Position numbers and translations under genes: made by a program. Source: Lactobacillus helveticus DSM 20075 = CGMCC 1.1877 (GTDB taxonomy: Bacteria; Bacillota; Bacilli; Lactobacillales; Lactobacillaceae). Taken from it: a stretch of DNA of 23,235 bases. How positions within the stretch are numbered: position 1 is the stretch's first letter; every line of letters begins with the position of its first letter. The notes beneath the pieces were generated by a model, which worked only from the letters and a program-made list of their open reading frames with translations, searched no databases and had not been told where the DNA came from. Below, in pieces: positions 1 to 7,864 of this stretch. The stretch lies in assembly GCF_000160855.1 (NCBI RefSeq), contig NZ_GG700755.1, positions 69,154 through 92,388 on the forward strand, in the 5' to 3' direction.

Positions 1-50
1 GTGAAATAATTAAACTAATAATTTATGACTATATTTTTCTATTAAAACAC

Positions 51-86
51 AAAAAGGGACGAAATGGATACACTTTGTTCCTTTTC
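51..86 (-). terminator. Rho-independent terminator of the broken secreted-protein gene
   Basis: Arms at 52-60 and 77-85 pair over 9 positions, including one G-U pair, around a 16-nt loop. On the minus strand the hairpin is followed by five T residues. It lies just downstream of the stop codon at 98 and fits the end of that transcript. Positions 1-50 show nothing else I can name. Confidence 0.7.
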
Positions 87-97
87 ATTATTAAACT

Positions 98-627
98 TTA
101 TTTAACTAGTTTTCTGCTCTTGTAAGCATAATATGAAAGATAATTGCCAGCGCCTTCACCTACACGCAAAGCATTAGCTTTCTTACCTTTAACGTTTTTC
201 TTAACAGGAACATAGTAAAAACCATCGCCGCTGCCTGCAAGCCAACCGTCAGCGTTAAATCCAATAATCTTATGGTACTTAATTGTATGACAAGCCCATG
301 CTGATTCACCAACTTTATCAGCTAACTTGTAGCCAGACTTTTTATCCGCCTTAATCAACTTATTGACCCATCTATCAGAGTTTTTCCATTCAATTCCTTG
401 TATAACTTAACACCATCAATAGTATGCGCTGTAATCTTGAATTTCTTTACTTTTTTACCTTCTTTGTAGTACCAAACACCACGAGTCTTCTTTGGTGTAG
501 TAAATACTTTCTTTGCACCCCAATCGGTTGCCTTAATCGTTGCCGCATCAGCGTTAACAGAACTCAACTTTGCAAAACCTAAAATTAGTAATATTGCACC
601 TAAAAATAATAGTAATTTCTTTTTCAT
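98..627 (-). pseudogene. Frameshifted small secreted protein, paralogue of the neighbour at 779-1300
   Basis: Two reading frames, one ending near 355 and one running 358-98, together align end to end with the 173-residue neighbour. The N-terminal part has a signal peptide starting MKKKLLLFLGAILLILGFAK, followed by a WYYK and ITAHT block. The C-terminal part carries the K-AD--SG-KLA block and ends KLVK. The break falls in a run of five T on the plus strand at 381-385; one more base there would restore GKNSDRWVNKLIKADKKSG in frame. I chose the ATG at 625-627 because it matches the neighbour's start and has a GGGGG stretch 8 nt upstream, although in-frame ATGs exist up to 705. The family is unknown to me. 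It is probably exported and positively charged. A base-calling error in the T run is possible, since homopolymers are error-prone; otherwise it is a recent pseudogene or a phase-variable tract. Confidence 0.75.
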
Positions 628-730
628 TACATTAACCCCCATCAATTTTTTCATCATTATTATGACACAAAAATCAGAGCACGTAACATTTATTTTACAA
701 AACAATTACAAATATTACACAAAGGTAACA

Positions 731-771
731 GAAAAATACTAAATAATCATCTTTCAATGATCATTTAGTAT
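731..771 (-). terminator. Rho-independent terminator of the 173-residue secreted protein gene
   Basis: Arms 736-750 and 757-771 pair at 14 of 15 positions with a 6-nt loop. The stem is AT-rich. On the minus strand it is followed by TTTTC. It lies 8 bases past the stop codon at 779 and ends that gene before its broken paralogue begins. Confidence 0.75.
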
Positions 772-778
772 TTAATAC

Positions 779-1300
779 TTACTTCGCCAATTTTTTAGTT
801 CGGTAGCAATAATACAAAAATGCATTAACTGCACCATTTCTTACGCGTAAAGTTTTAATTTTACTACCCTTATATTTTTTCTTAACAGTAACATAAGTAT
901 GACCCGAATCAGCATTATCACTGGAAAGCCAACCATTAATAGTAAAGCCAGCTGACTTATGAAATTTAAAATCATCAGCCTCATATTGAGATGTACCAAC
1001 TTTTTTAGCCAATTTAAATCCTGATTCTTGGTCAGCTTTAGCTAATTTCTTCGTCCACTTTCGTGTTTGCTTATTACTTAACATCTTATACAATTTAACT
1101 TTATCAAAAGTATGTGCTGTAATTCTCAGCTTTTTAATTTTACCATTCTTTTTATAATACCAAGTCCCACGCGTTTGCTTGGGTGTTGTGTATAAGCTTT
1201 TAGCATCCCATGATGCTGCGCTTGCTTTTCTCTGATTTATCAACGCAACACTAAAAATAATTGAACAAGCTGTCAAAAACAATATTAATTTTCTCTTCAT
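779..1300 (-). CDS. Small secreted lysine-rich protein of unknown function, 173 aa
   Basis: The N terminus, MKRKLILFLTACSIIFSVAL, is a clear Sec signal peptide with a likely cleavage after ASA near residue 29. The mature part is about 145 residues, rich in lysine, tyrosine and tryptophan, with no membrane segment and no cell-wall anchor motif. It has a repeat-like texture (TWYYKKNGKIKKLRITAHT in the first half, TYVTVKKKYKGSKIKTLRV in the second) that suggests a beta-rich fold. A Shine-Dalgarno sequence AGGGAGGA stands before the ATG. The frameshifted gene to its left is a tandem paralogue. I do not recognise the family beyond similarity to short exported proteins of lactobacilli. Surface binding is a guess from charge and export, not something the sequence proves. 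Confidence 0.8.
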   Translation of the reverse strand: MKRKLILFLTACSIIFSVALINQRKASAASWDAKSLYTTPKQTRGTWYYKKNGKIKKLRITAHTFDKVKLYKMLSNKQTRKWTKKLAKADQESGFKLAKKVGTSQYEADDFKFHKSAGFTINGWLSSDNADSGHTYVTVKKKYKGSKIKTLRVRNGAVNAFLYYCYRTKKLAK

Positions 1301-1324
1301 ACCTGTCGTCCTCCCTATTTATCC

Positions 1325-1346
1325 TTAATTCAAATTATTGAATTAA
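1325..1346. promoter_or_regulatory. Perfect palindrome upstream of the secreted protein gene
   Basis: TTAATTCAA and TTGAATTAA form a perfect 9-bp inverted repeat around a 4-bp centre, about 25 bp before the start codon of the gene at 779-1300. It could be an operator or an mRNA hairpin. It has no T-tract and no known regulator that I can name. Confidence 0.35.
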
Positions 1347-1403
1347 AATATTGCACACAAATGAAAGAAATTAACATTATTCTTACTTATTTATTACAAA
1401 CAC

Positions 1404-1439
1404 AAAAAGGAACGTATACCCAATGCATACGTTCCCTTT
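1404..1439 (-). terminator. Rho-independent terminator of thrS
   Basis: GGAACGTAT and ATACGTTCC pair perfectly around a short loop. On the minus strand the stem is followed by TTTTT. It begins about 20 bases after the thrS stop codon. Confidence 0.8.
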
Positions 1440-1457
1440 ACTTATCTAAATCTTTAA

Positions 1458-3392
1458 TTAGTTTTCACGTGAGTATGACTTAACGTCAGCGTCAATTTCG
1501 TTAATGAAGTCATCAAGACTCTTAGAAATTTCTTCATCAGTACCGTAACGACGTAGGTTAACCTTGCCTGACTTCATTTCTTCGTCACCTAATACCAAAG
1601 TGTAAGGTACCTTTTGAGTTTGTGATTCACGAATCTTGTAACCCATCTTTTCGTTTCTGTCATCAACTTCTACTCTGAAGCCGCGCTTAGCAAGTTCTGC
1701 ACGAACCTTTTCAGCGTATTCGCCGTGAGCTTCGTTGTTAACTGGAATAATTTCAGCTTGAACTGGAGCAAGCCAAGTTGGGAATGCACCCTTGTAAATT
1801 TCAGTTAAGTAAGCAATAAATCTTTCCATAGTACCAACAATACCACGGTGAATCATAACTGGACGGTGTTCTTCACCATCTTTACCTACATAAGTTAAAC
1901 CGAAACGATCTGGAAGCATGAAGTCAAGTTGAATAGTTGACATAGTTTCATCGTTACCCAAAGCAGTCTTAGTTTGAATATCAAGCTTTGGACCGTAGAA
2001 TGCAGCTTCACCTTCAGCCTCAACGTAGTCAAGGCCAAGATCATCCATAGCACCCTTAAGCATCTTTTGTGACTTTTCCCACATTTCGTCATTTGCAAAG
2101 TACTTATCAGTGTTCTTTGGATCACGGTATGAAAGTCTGAAGTAGTAATCAGTAATATCGAAGTCCTTGTATACCTCCATGATCAACTTCAAGATCTTAG
2201 CAAATTCAGTTTGAACTTGATCAAGAACTACGAATGTGTGACCATCGTTCAAAGTCATTTCACGTACACGTTGAAGACCTGACAAAGCACCTGATTTTTC
2301 ATATCTGTGCATCATACCAAGTTCAGCAACACGAAGTGGAAGATCACGGTATGAACGGATGTGGTGCTTAAAGATTTGAATGTGTGAAGGACAGTTCATT
2401 GGACGAAGTTCAAGCATTTCACCATCACCCATGTCCATTGGTGGGAACATGTCATCACGGTAGTGTGCCCAGTGGCCTGAAGTCTTGTAAGCATCAAGGT
2501 TCATAAGTACTGGAGTGTAAACGTGTTGGTAACCGTCTGCTACTTCACGGTCAATGATGTAGCGTTCAACAACACGACGAATAGTAGCACCCTTTGGCAT
2601 CCAGTATGGAAGACCTGCACCAACCTTAGGATCTACGAAGAAGAGGTCAAGGTCACGACCAATAGTTCTGTGGTCACGTTCCTTAATTTCTTGACGACGC
2701 TTAAGGTCAGCCTTTAAATCAGCTTCCTTAAAGAATGCAGTACCAAAGATTCTTTGAAGCATTGGGTTTGATGACTTACCTAACCAGTAAGCACCAGCTA
2801 CTGACAATAACTTAAATTGCTTAATCTTACCAGTGTTTGGAAGCAAAGCATCGAAGCCAAAGTCAACAAAATCACCAAGCTTGTAGGCATCAACAGTATC
2901 GCCTTCAACTTTAGCAAGAAGTTCGCTCTTGAACTTATCATTCTTGTAAAGATCTTCAAGTTCTGACTTAGCAATTTGAACGTGTTCAATCTTTTCACCG
3001 TTCTTAATTACCTTTTGCATAGCTTTTTCAAGCTTTGGTAATTCACCAACTTTAATTTGGTCATCCTTATCAGTATCAACATAGAAGCCGTCTTCGTCAG
3101 CTACATGTTCACCTAAACGAAGTTCAGGATATTCACACTTAGCTACAGCTTCAAATACAAAAGCAGCAGTAGCACGTAAAACATCTAAGCCTTCTTCGTC
3201 TTTATTAGTGATAATAGCAACTTCGCTGTCACTATCAAGCTTGTAATCAAGGGGCTTAAGTTCACCGTTAACCTTACCAGCAACAGCAGCCTTACCAAGT
3301 GAAGTTGCAATGTTTTGAGCTAAGTCAGCAATAGTTAAACTTTCTTCAAAATCTTTCTTTGAGCCATCAGGCAAAGTGATTGAAAAACTCAT
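1458..3392 (-). CDS. thrS: Threonine-tRNA ligase (ThrRS), 644 aa, with a degenerate editing site
   Basis: It charges tRNA-Thr with threonine in the cytoplasm. Domains in order: TGS at about 1-62, N2 (editing-like) at about 65-230, class II catalytic core at about 245-540, anticodon-binding domain at the C terminus. The active-site zinc ligands are visible as C334 (MNCPSH), H385 (NDGHTF) and H515 (MIHRG), with motif 2 arginine R363 (HRYEK). The start is the ATG at 3390-3392, preceded by GGAGGA; a longer frame to 3443 runs back through the T-box terminator and is not used. Oddity: the four editing residues of E. coli ThrRS (H73, H77, C182, H186) align with A74, F78, G179 and L183 here. The N2 fold remains, including the conserved GAYW and MLQRI-GTA stretch, but its hydrolytic centre appears lost. 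Expression is controlled by the T-box leader upstream. Confidence 0.97.
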   Translation of the reverse strand: MSFSITLPDGSKKDFEESLTIADLAQNIATSLGKAAVAGKVNGELKPLDYKLDSDSEVAIITNKDEEGLDVLRATAAFVFEAVAKCEYPELRLGEHVADEDGFYVDTDKDDQIKVGELPKLEKAMQKVIKNGEKIEHVQIAKSELEDLYKNDKFKSELLAKVEGDTVDAYKLGDFVDFGFDALLPNTGKIKQFKLLSVAGAYWLGKSSNPMLQRIFGTAFFKEADLKADLKRRQEIKERDHRTIGRDLDLFFVDPKVGAGLPYWMPKGATIRRVVERYIIDREVADGYQHVYTPVLMNLDAYKTSGHWAHYRDDMFPPMDMGDGEMLELRPMNCPSHIQIFKHHIRSYRDLPLRVAELGMMHRYEKSGALSGLQRVREMTLNDGHTFVVLDQVQTEFAKILKLIMEVYKDFDITDYYFRLSYRDPKNTDKYFANDEMWEKSQKMLKGAMDDLGLDYVEAEGEAAFYGPKLDIQTKTALGNDETMSTIQLDFMLPDRFGLTYVGKDGEEHRPVMIHRGIVGTMERFIAYLTEIYKGAFPTWLAPVQAEIIPVNNEAHGEYAEKVRAELAKRGFRVEVDDRNEKMGYKIRESQTQKVPYTLVLGDEEMKSGKVNLRRYGTDEEISKSLDDFINEIDADVKSYSREN

Positions 3393-3416
3393 ATTTTCCT
3401 CCAAAAAAATTATAAT

Positions 3417-3635
3417 AAAAAAAGTCCCAGTGCAAGAATGCACTGGGACGCTAATTAGCGTGGTTCCACCCGAAATTCAGGTTAGCGTAATCTAACCTCT
3501 TTATGGATTGATAAAGGCATCCAACCTAAAATTAACAACTTTGGGAATAAGCGATTGGGGTGATTCTCTATTGAAGAACTTCCAGAACAAGGTTCTTCTC
3601 TCTGAATTGAAAACCATCATGTCTCGCTTAATTAA
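3417..3635 (-). promoter_or_regulatory. T-box riboswitch (threonine) controlling thrS
   Basis: Reading the minus strand, the leader starts near 3634. It forms a Stem I closed by GCGA (3623-3626) and TCGC (3551-3554). It presents an ACC codon (Thr) at 3559-3561 in the specifier position. Next comes the T-box sequence GGGTGGAACCACG (3459-3471). It ends with a 12-bp terminator hairpin, GTCCCAGTGCA and its complement at 3424-3449, followed by seven T. Uncharged tRNA-Thr should stabilise the antiterminator and let transcription reach thrS. The codon, the T-box motif and the downstream gene agree. Confidence 0.93.
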
Positions 3636-3640
3636 CTTTC

Positions 3641-3668
3641 ATTATACGCACGAAACTTTCAGATGCAA
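3641..3668 (-). promoter_or_regulatory. Promoter of the thrS T-box transcript
   Basis: A perfect -10 TATAAT (3641-3646) follows TTGCAT (3663-3668) with a 16-bp spacer, just past the dnaI stop codon at 3683. The predicted start near 3634 fits the beginning of T-box Stem I. I see no terminator between dnaI and this promoter, so the upstream operon may also read into the T-box, whose own terminator would then gate both. Confidence 0.7.
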
Positions 3669-3682
3669 GACCTTTTTCAAAA

Positions 3683-4591
3683 TTAATGCAAAGAATTTCT
3701 TCTATCAGGTCCAGAAACTACTACTTCTTTAGCTAAAAAGCGTACACGTTGCATCAGTCTTCTAGCCTTTACCGGATCAGTGGCATTGCGGGTTTCTTCA
3801 AAATGAGATTCTAATGCTTCCATATCCAAGTTAGATGAAAAAAAGGTCGGTAAAACATTATCCATGCGCGCCTGTAAAATTACGCCTAATACATCATCTC
3901 GTGACCATTGACTAAGACTTTCAGCACCAATATCATCTAAAATCAATAAATCGCATTCAGATAAACGACGAATTTCACTTTGCAAGCTATTGTCATCAAA
4001 ATGACTTGCCAAACCTGCAATAAAAGTAGGCACGTGTAAAAAGACCACATTTTTATTCATATTGGTAACTACATAATTAGCCAATCCCGCCAAAATATAT
4101 GTCTTGCCTACACCATAATCTCCCGATAAATATAAGCCTTGCACATGAGGATCTTGCTTGTATTTTCTCAAGAAATCGTAGATTAAAGTCAAAACTTGCT
4201 TACGATCATCATTTACATCAATTTCACTTAAACTTACATCATGCAGGCGAGTTGGAACATCAATTAATTGCAATCTTCGTTCAGCTGCTTGCTTGCGATC
4301 TTGAGCTAATTTTGCCTTGGTAGGAACATACCGAATATCGATTACCTTGCCGTTTAAAAATAATTGAGGCGCATATCCTGCCATCACTTTATTTGCAGTA
4401 TGTTTTTGAGAATAATATTCGTATAAATTAGACATACTGTTTTGAACCATCTTTTGATCGATCTTATTCGCATTTGCAGTGAGAAATGCTTGCACATCAG
4501 GATCATGCAAAGCCTGACTTATCAAAGATTGCGCATCGCCTAAATTGCGTTCTTTTACAATCTTTTTAATTACCTTGTCAATTGGCTCCAT
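3683..4591 (-). CDS. dnaI: Primosomal protein DnaI, helicase loader, 302 aa
   Basis: This is an AAA+ ATPase that loads the replicative helicase at the origin and at restarting forks. Walker A is GDYGVGKT (about 157-164) and Walker B is LLILDD (about 215-220); the C terminus keeps a family-typical VRFLAKE stretch. I start it at the ATG at 4589-4591 because AGGTGA sits 5-6 nt before it; a TTG six codons upstream overlaps that ribosome site and is less likely. It is the last gene of the polA-dnaI operon, 31 bases after dnaB, its partner in primosome assembly. In B. subtilis DnaI the N-terminal domain binds zinc through cysteines; this protein has no cysteines in that region, so that domain must be held together differently. 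Confidence 0.93.
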   Translation of the reverse strand: MEPIDKVIKKIVKERNLGDAQSLISQALHDPDVQAFLTANANKIDQKMVQNSMSNLYEYYSQKHTANKVMAGYAPQLFLNGKVIDIRYVPTKAKLAQDRKQAAERRLQLIDVPTRLHDVSLSEIDVNDDRKQVLTLIYDFLRKYKQDPHVQGLYLSGDYGVGKTYILAGLANYVVTNMNKNVVFLHVPTFIAGLASHFDDNSLQSEIRRLSECDLLILDDIGAESLSQWSRDDVLGVILQARMDNVLPTFFSSNLDMEALESHFEETRNATDPVKARRLMQRVRFLAKEVVVSGPDRRNSLH

Positions 4592-4622
4592 TTTTTCACC
4601 TACTTCCAATTATTTTTGACTT

Positions 4623-5954
4623 TTATTTATTGTTCAAATCTTTAAATAAATTCTTCAGTTGCTCAGTAGAAATGCCAGCATCCCTATCAGCCTTTTTCTT
4701 GCTCCAGTCAGTGCCTTTTTCAACTCGCTTTTGATAAGTTCGAACTGGTCTCTTTTTGCCAAAACTATTGCGCCGTTTTTTCACATATTGCAAAGCTTGT
4801 ACCGCTGTGGCAACACCATGTTGGAGCCAATCGTTAGCAATTTTATAAGCTAAATTCGAGCTCACCACGGTATCATATGTTAAACATGTATAAGTCAAAA
4901 TATTAATCAAATCTTCAGGCAAACCGTACTGCGTATGCAAATTATTAATGATCTGCTTCTCATTAGCACTAGTTATACCGCCTTTTTGCGTTTTAAGTTT
5001 ATACAAAAATTCGGCAGGCGAACTCTCATTAGCTGCTTTTAATAATTTTTTATCATTATCGTCCATATCTTTAATTGTAGCTAGTGCCTTTTTCCGACCT
5101 TCATTTAATTGAGTTTGTACATTTTCTCTTGTATTGGTTCTCTTATAATTTTCAGCTAAAGTATTACTGATATCACGCATATTTAAGCTATAAGAGCCAT
5201 GAAGACATGGCAAGCTTTCATCTACAAATTCTTTTTCTGACAAGCCATATGTTTGAATCAAACCACGAATTTGTTCTTTGTTAAGATCAATTTCACTAGC
5301 TGGAATCTGATATCTGCTATATTCTTGCTTAATGAAATCCCAATCAATACTATCGTGATCATTCACTTTAGCAATTTCAACTTCATGAACTTTATTTTCT
5401 TGAGCAGCTTGCACTACATCACTAGATGGAGTAATCGCTTCATCGCCAGGCAAACGAAAAACGTCAAAAAAGTTAGCTGATACATCTTTCGCGTTTTTTA
5501 TCGGTTTTTCTTTTAACTTAGCCTCTTGAGCAAAAGCGTGACTTAAATCATGAAAAGTCGGTACACCAACTTTTTCTTTTAATAGACTAGCCAAAAGTGG
5601 CGTTGCAAAAAACTTATCTGCAGCTGGGACTTGCAACAATTTAAAGACTAAAACATTATTGAACACATTATCAGACAAAAATGTTTGGACCAATCCCACA
5701 GCCTCTAATTTATGCAGTGAATTAAATAATTGCTTTAAGCTGCAGTCTAACTGCTCTTGCAGCGAATATATCCCCTTAGAATCCGAAATGATGCCATAAG
5801 GATCATAATTTTGAATCAAAGTTTGATATAGTGCTACTGCCACTGCTCCTACTAATGGTTGATATAGCTTAATCAAAACTTTTTCATCTTCAGGAAAAAG
5901 TCTGATACGATTAGCCACATAGTAAAGATGCTTGGGATCAGCAGTCTCAAACAT
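4623..5954 (-). CDS. dnaB: Replication initiation and membrane attachment protein DnaB, 443 aa
   Basis: This is the Firmicutes DnaB, a primosome protein distinct from the E. coli helicase of that name. It works with DnaD and DnaI to load the helicase at oriC and has been linked to membrane attachment of the origin. The N-terminal half resembles the winged-helix DnaB/DnaD domain (KHLYYVANRIRLFPEDEKVLIKLYQPLVG is at the start). A second conserved DnaB/DnaD C-terminal-like helical region, with YTCLTYD and NDWLQHGV, lies at about 340-395. The tail after 395 is strongly basic, as expected for DNA contact. It begins 2 bases after nrdR and is followed by dnaI, the usual gene order in this group. Confidence 0.92.
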   Translation of the reverse strand: MFETADPKHLYYVANRIRLFPEDEKVLIKLYQPLVGAVAVALYQTLIQNYDPYGIISDSKGIYSLQEQLDCSLKQLFNSLHKLEAVGLVQTFLSDNVFNNVLVFKLLQVPAADKFFATPLLASLLKEKVGVPTFHDLSHAFAQEAKLKEKPIKNAKDVSANFFDVFRLPGDEAITPSSDVVQAAQENKVHEVEIAKVNDHDSIDWDFIKQEYSRYQIPASEIDLNKEQIRGLIQTYGLSEKEFVDESLPCLHGSYSLNMRDISNTLAENYKRTNTRENVQTQLNEGRKKALATIKDMDDNDKKLLKAANESSPAEFLYKLKTQKGGITSANEKQIINNLHTQYGLPEDLINILTYTCLTYDTVVSSNLAYKIANDWLQHGVATAVQALQYVKKRRNSFGKKRPVRTYQKRVEKGTDWSKKKADRDAGISTEQLKNLFKDLNNK

Positions 5955-5956
5955 GA

Positions 5957-6424
5957 CTAATTGCCCTTACCTTTCTTAGCCATCATATCTTCCATTGTCT
6001 TCATGAAGCTAGACATGTCTTTAAATTCACGATAGATAGATGCAAAACGAATATAAGCCACATCATCAAGATCAGCTAATTCGTCCATAACGTATTGTCC
6101 AATCTTTTTAGAAGAAATTTCACTAATGCCTTGTTTTCTTACTTTATTTTCAACATGGTCAACTAACTGCTCGAATTGATCACTGCTGATTGGACGCTTT
6201 TGACCTGCAGCCATTACGCCATGCAAAATTTTCTTGCGATTAAATGGTTCACGCGTACCATCATTTTTTATTACGAGCAAAGGTGCTGTTTCAATTCTTT
6301 CAAAGGTTGTAAAACGAAAGCCACAATTTTCACACTCTCTGCGTCGTCTGATTGCACGGTTTTCATCACTAGGACGTGAATCAATAACGCGGGAGGCATT
6401 TTGATGACAATTTGGACATTCCAT
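5957..6424 (-). CDS. nrdR: Transcriptional repressor NrdR, 155 aa
   Basis: NrdR represses ribonucleotide reductase genes in response to nucleotide levels. The zinc ribbon uses C3, C6, C31 and C34 (MECPNCHQ and RRRECENCGF). An ATP-cone follows at about 46-136 and starts with the typical LVIKNDGTREPFNRKKI. The length is normal for the family. It sits 2 bases from both coaE and dnaB, so it is co-transcribed with replication and repair genes, which fits control of dNTP supply. Confidence 0.96.
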   Translation of the reverse strand: MECPNCHQNASRVIDSRPSDENRAIRRRRECENCGFRFTTFERIETAPLLVIKNDGTREPFNRKKILHGVMAAGQKRPISSDQFEQLVDHVENKVRKQGISEISSKKIGQYVMDELADLDDVAYIRFASIYREFKDMSSFMKTMEDMMAKKGKGN

Positions 6425-6426
6425 AG

Positions 6427-7029
6427 CTATTCCTCTTCCCTGATCTTAATTAATACCTGTTTTAGTTTATTTTCTAATTCTTTTATTGTACCAGTATTTG
6501 CAACTACAAAATCGGCCATTTTTTCTTTTTCAACTAACGGCATTTGACTATTAATGCGATTAATTGCTTCCTGATCAGTTAAATTATTGCGCTTTTTCAA
6601 CCGCTCAATCTGCAATTGTTCAGGAAGCGTAATTACCAGTACGCCATTAGCTACATGTTTTTTGTCTAATCCTGCTTCAAAATATACTGGTGCATCTAAA
6701 ATAACAAGAGCAAAATCTCGATATTCTTTTATCTTTGCTACTGTTTTATCAAAAATTAAGGGATGCGTCACCTGATTTAATTCAGATAGTGCTTGTTTGT
6801 TGCTAAAAACTAATTGCCCTAACTTCTTACGATTTATTGTTTGATCGGAATTTAAGTACTCCATCCCGAAATGATCTTTTATTGCCTGCCAAGATGCGTT
6901 GCCAGGTTCCATTAATTCACGGGCAATTTGATCACAATCAATAATTGGAATATTTTTCTTTCTAAAAAAGTCATCAGCTGTACTTTTACCAGTAGCAATT
7001 CCACCCGTTAATGCTAATACATAACTCAT
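6427..7029 (-). CDS. coaE: Dephospho-CoA kinase, 200 aa
   Basis: It phosphorylates the 3'-OH of dephospho-CoA with ATP, the last step of coenzyme A synthesis. The P-loop is GGIATGKST (residues 9-17), and the DAPVYFEAGLD stretch in the middle is the typical substrate-binding and lid region. The length is normal. Its start codon overlaps the mutM stop by 4 bases (ATGA), which implies translational coupling; mutM-coaE is a common pair in Firmicutes. Confidence 0.96.
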   Translation of the reverse strand: MSYVLALTGGIATGKSTADDFFRKKNIPIIDCDQIARELMEPGNASWQAIKDHFGMEYLNSDQTINRKKLGQLVFSNKQALSELNQVTHPLIFDKTVAKIKEYRDFALVILDAPVYFEAGLDKKHVANGVLVITLPEQLQIERLKKRNNLTDQEAINRINSQMPLVEKEKMADFVVANTGTIKELENKLKQVLIKIREEE

Positions 7030-7856
7030 TTATAAATCACCTGACAATGAGGGCAAAAAGTGGTACCTCGACCATTAACCTTAATTTTTTCAAACTTCGT
7101 GCCGCAAACCGGACAAGGTTCACCTACATGGCCATAGACTTGCAACTTGCTTTGAAAGCCGCCAACTTGACCATTTGCATTTAAAAAGGAATGGACAGTC
7201 GTACCTTGCAATTTAATCGCTTCGGTAATAATTTGGTTAATCTGATCATGCAATTCCATTACTTTTTCAGCAGGGATTTTGTTAGCCTGACTCAAGGGAT
7301 GGATCTTAGTCCGCCACAAGACTTCGTCAACATAAATATTGCCAAGGCCGGCCACTACTGACTGGTCAAGCAAAGTATTTTTGATATTTTTCTTCTTACG
7401 TTTTAAGCCATTTACCAAATATTCTGATGTAAATTCAGAACTATTTGGTTCATAACCTAATTTGCCAATCCCTGTAGTTTGCCTTTCAGTTCCAGTTAAA
7501 ATTAATTGCATCCGACCAAACTTGCGCACGTCATTATACCGTAAGGCTGTTCCATCCGTAAAAATAAACTCAACATGATCATGTTTATCTTTAGGCGCAT
7601 CAGATGTGGTTAGATGGTACTTTCCTTCCATTCGCAAATGAGAAACAATCGTCAAATTGTCACTCAAACGAATAAGCAAATACTTAGCATAACGATCAAT
7701 ATCAATGATTTTTTTACCAGGTAATTCAGATAAAAACTTTTCATGATCTGTCGCTACGATTTTGGGATACCACAAAATCACTTTTTCAATAGTTTTTCCT
7801 TTAATTAAAGGAATCAAAGTTCTTCGAACCGTTTCAACTTCCGGCATTTCAGGCAT
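7026..7856 (-). CDS. mutM: Formamidopyrimidine-DNA glycosylase (Fpg/MutM), 276 aa
   Basis: It removes 8-oxoguanine and formamidopyrimidines from DNA and nicks the abasic site. After Met removal the catalytic Pro is residue 2, followed by Glu3 (MPEMPEVETVRR); the essential Lys58 lies in RYAKYL. The helix-two-turn-helix is around 168-187 (VVAGLGNIYVDEVLW). A C-terminal zinc finger uses C248, C251, C268 and C271 with Arg263. It begins 8 bases after polA, its Shine-Dalgarno AGGTGA overlapping the polA stop codon. Confidence 0.97.
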   Translation of the reverse strand: MPEMPEVETVRRTLIPLIKGKTIEKVILWYPKIVATDHEKFLSELPGKKIIDIDRYAKYLLIRLSDNLTIVSHLRMEGKYHLTTSDAPKDKHDHVEFIFTDGTALRYNDVRKFGRMQLILTGTERQTTGIGKLGYEPNSSEFTSEYLVNGLKRKKKNIKNTLLDQSVVAGLGNIYVDEVLWRTKIHPLSQANKIPAEKVMELHDQINQIITEAIKLQGTTVHSFLNANGQVGGFQSKLQVYGHVGEPCPVCGTKFEKIKVNGRGTTFCPHCQVIYK

Positions 7857-7864
7857 TTTATCAC

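Noticed and set aside
3393..3443. Longer thrS start
   Set aside because: The extra 17 residues are translated T-box terminator; the ATG at 3392 has an ideal Shine-Dalgarno.
3508..3732. Plus-strand open frame across the thrS leader
   Set aside because: It is the complement of the T-box RNA and the dnaI end; the riboswitch explains the sequence.
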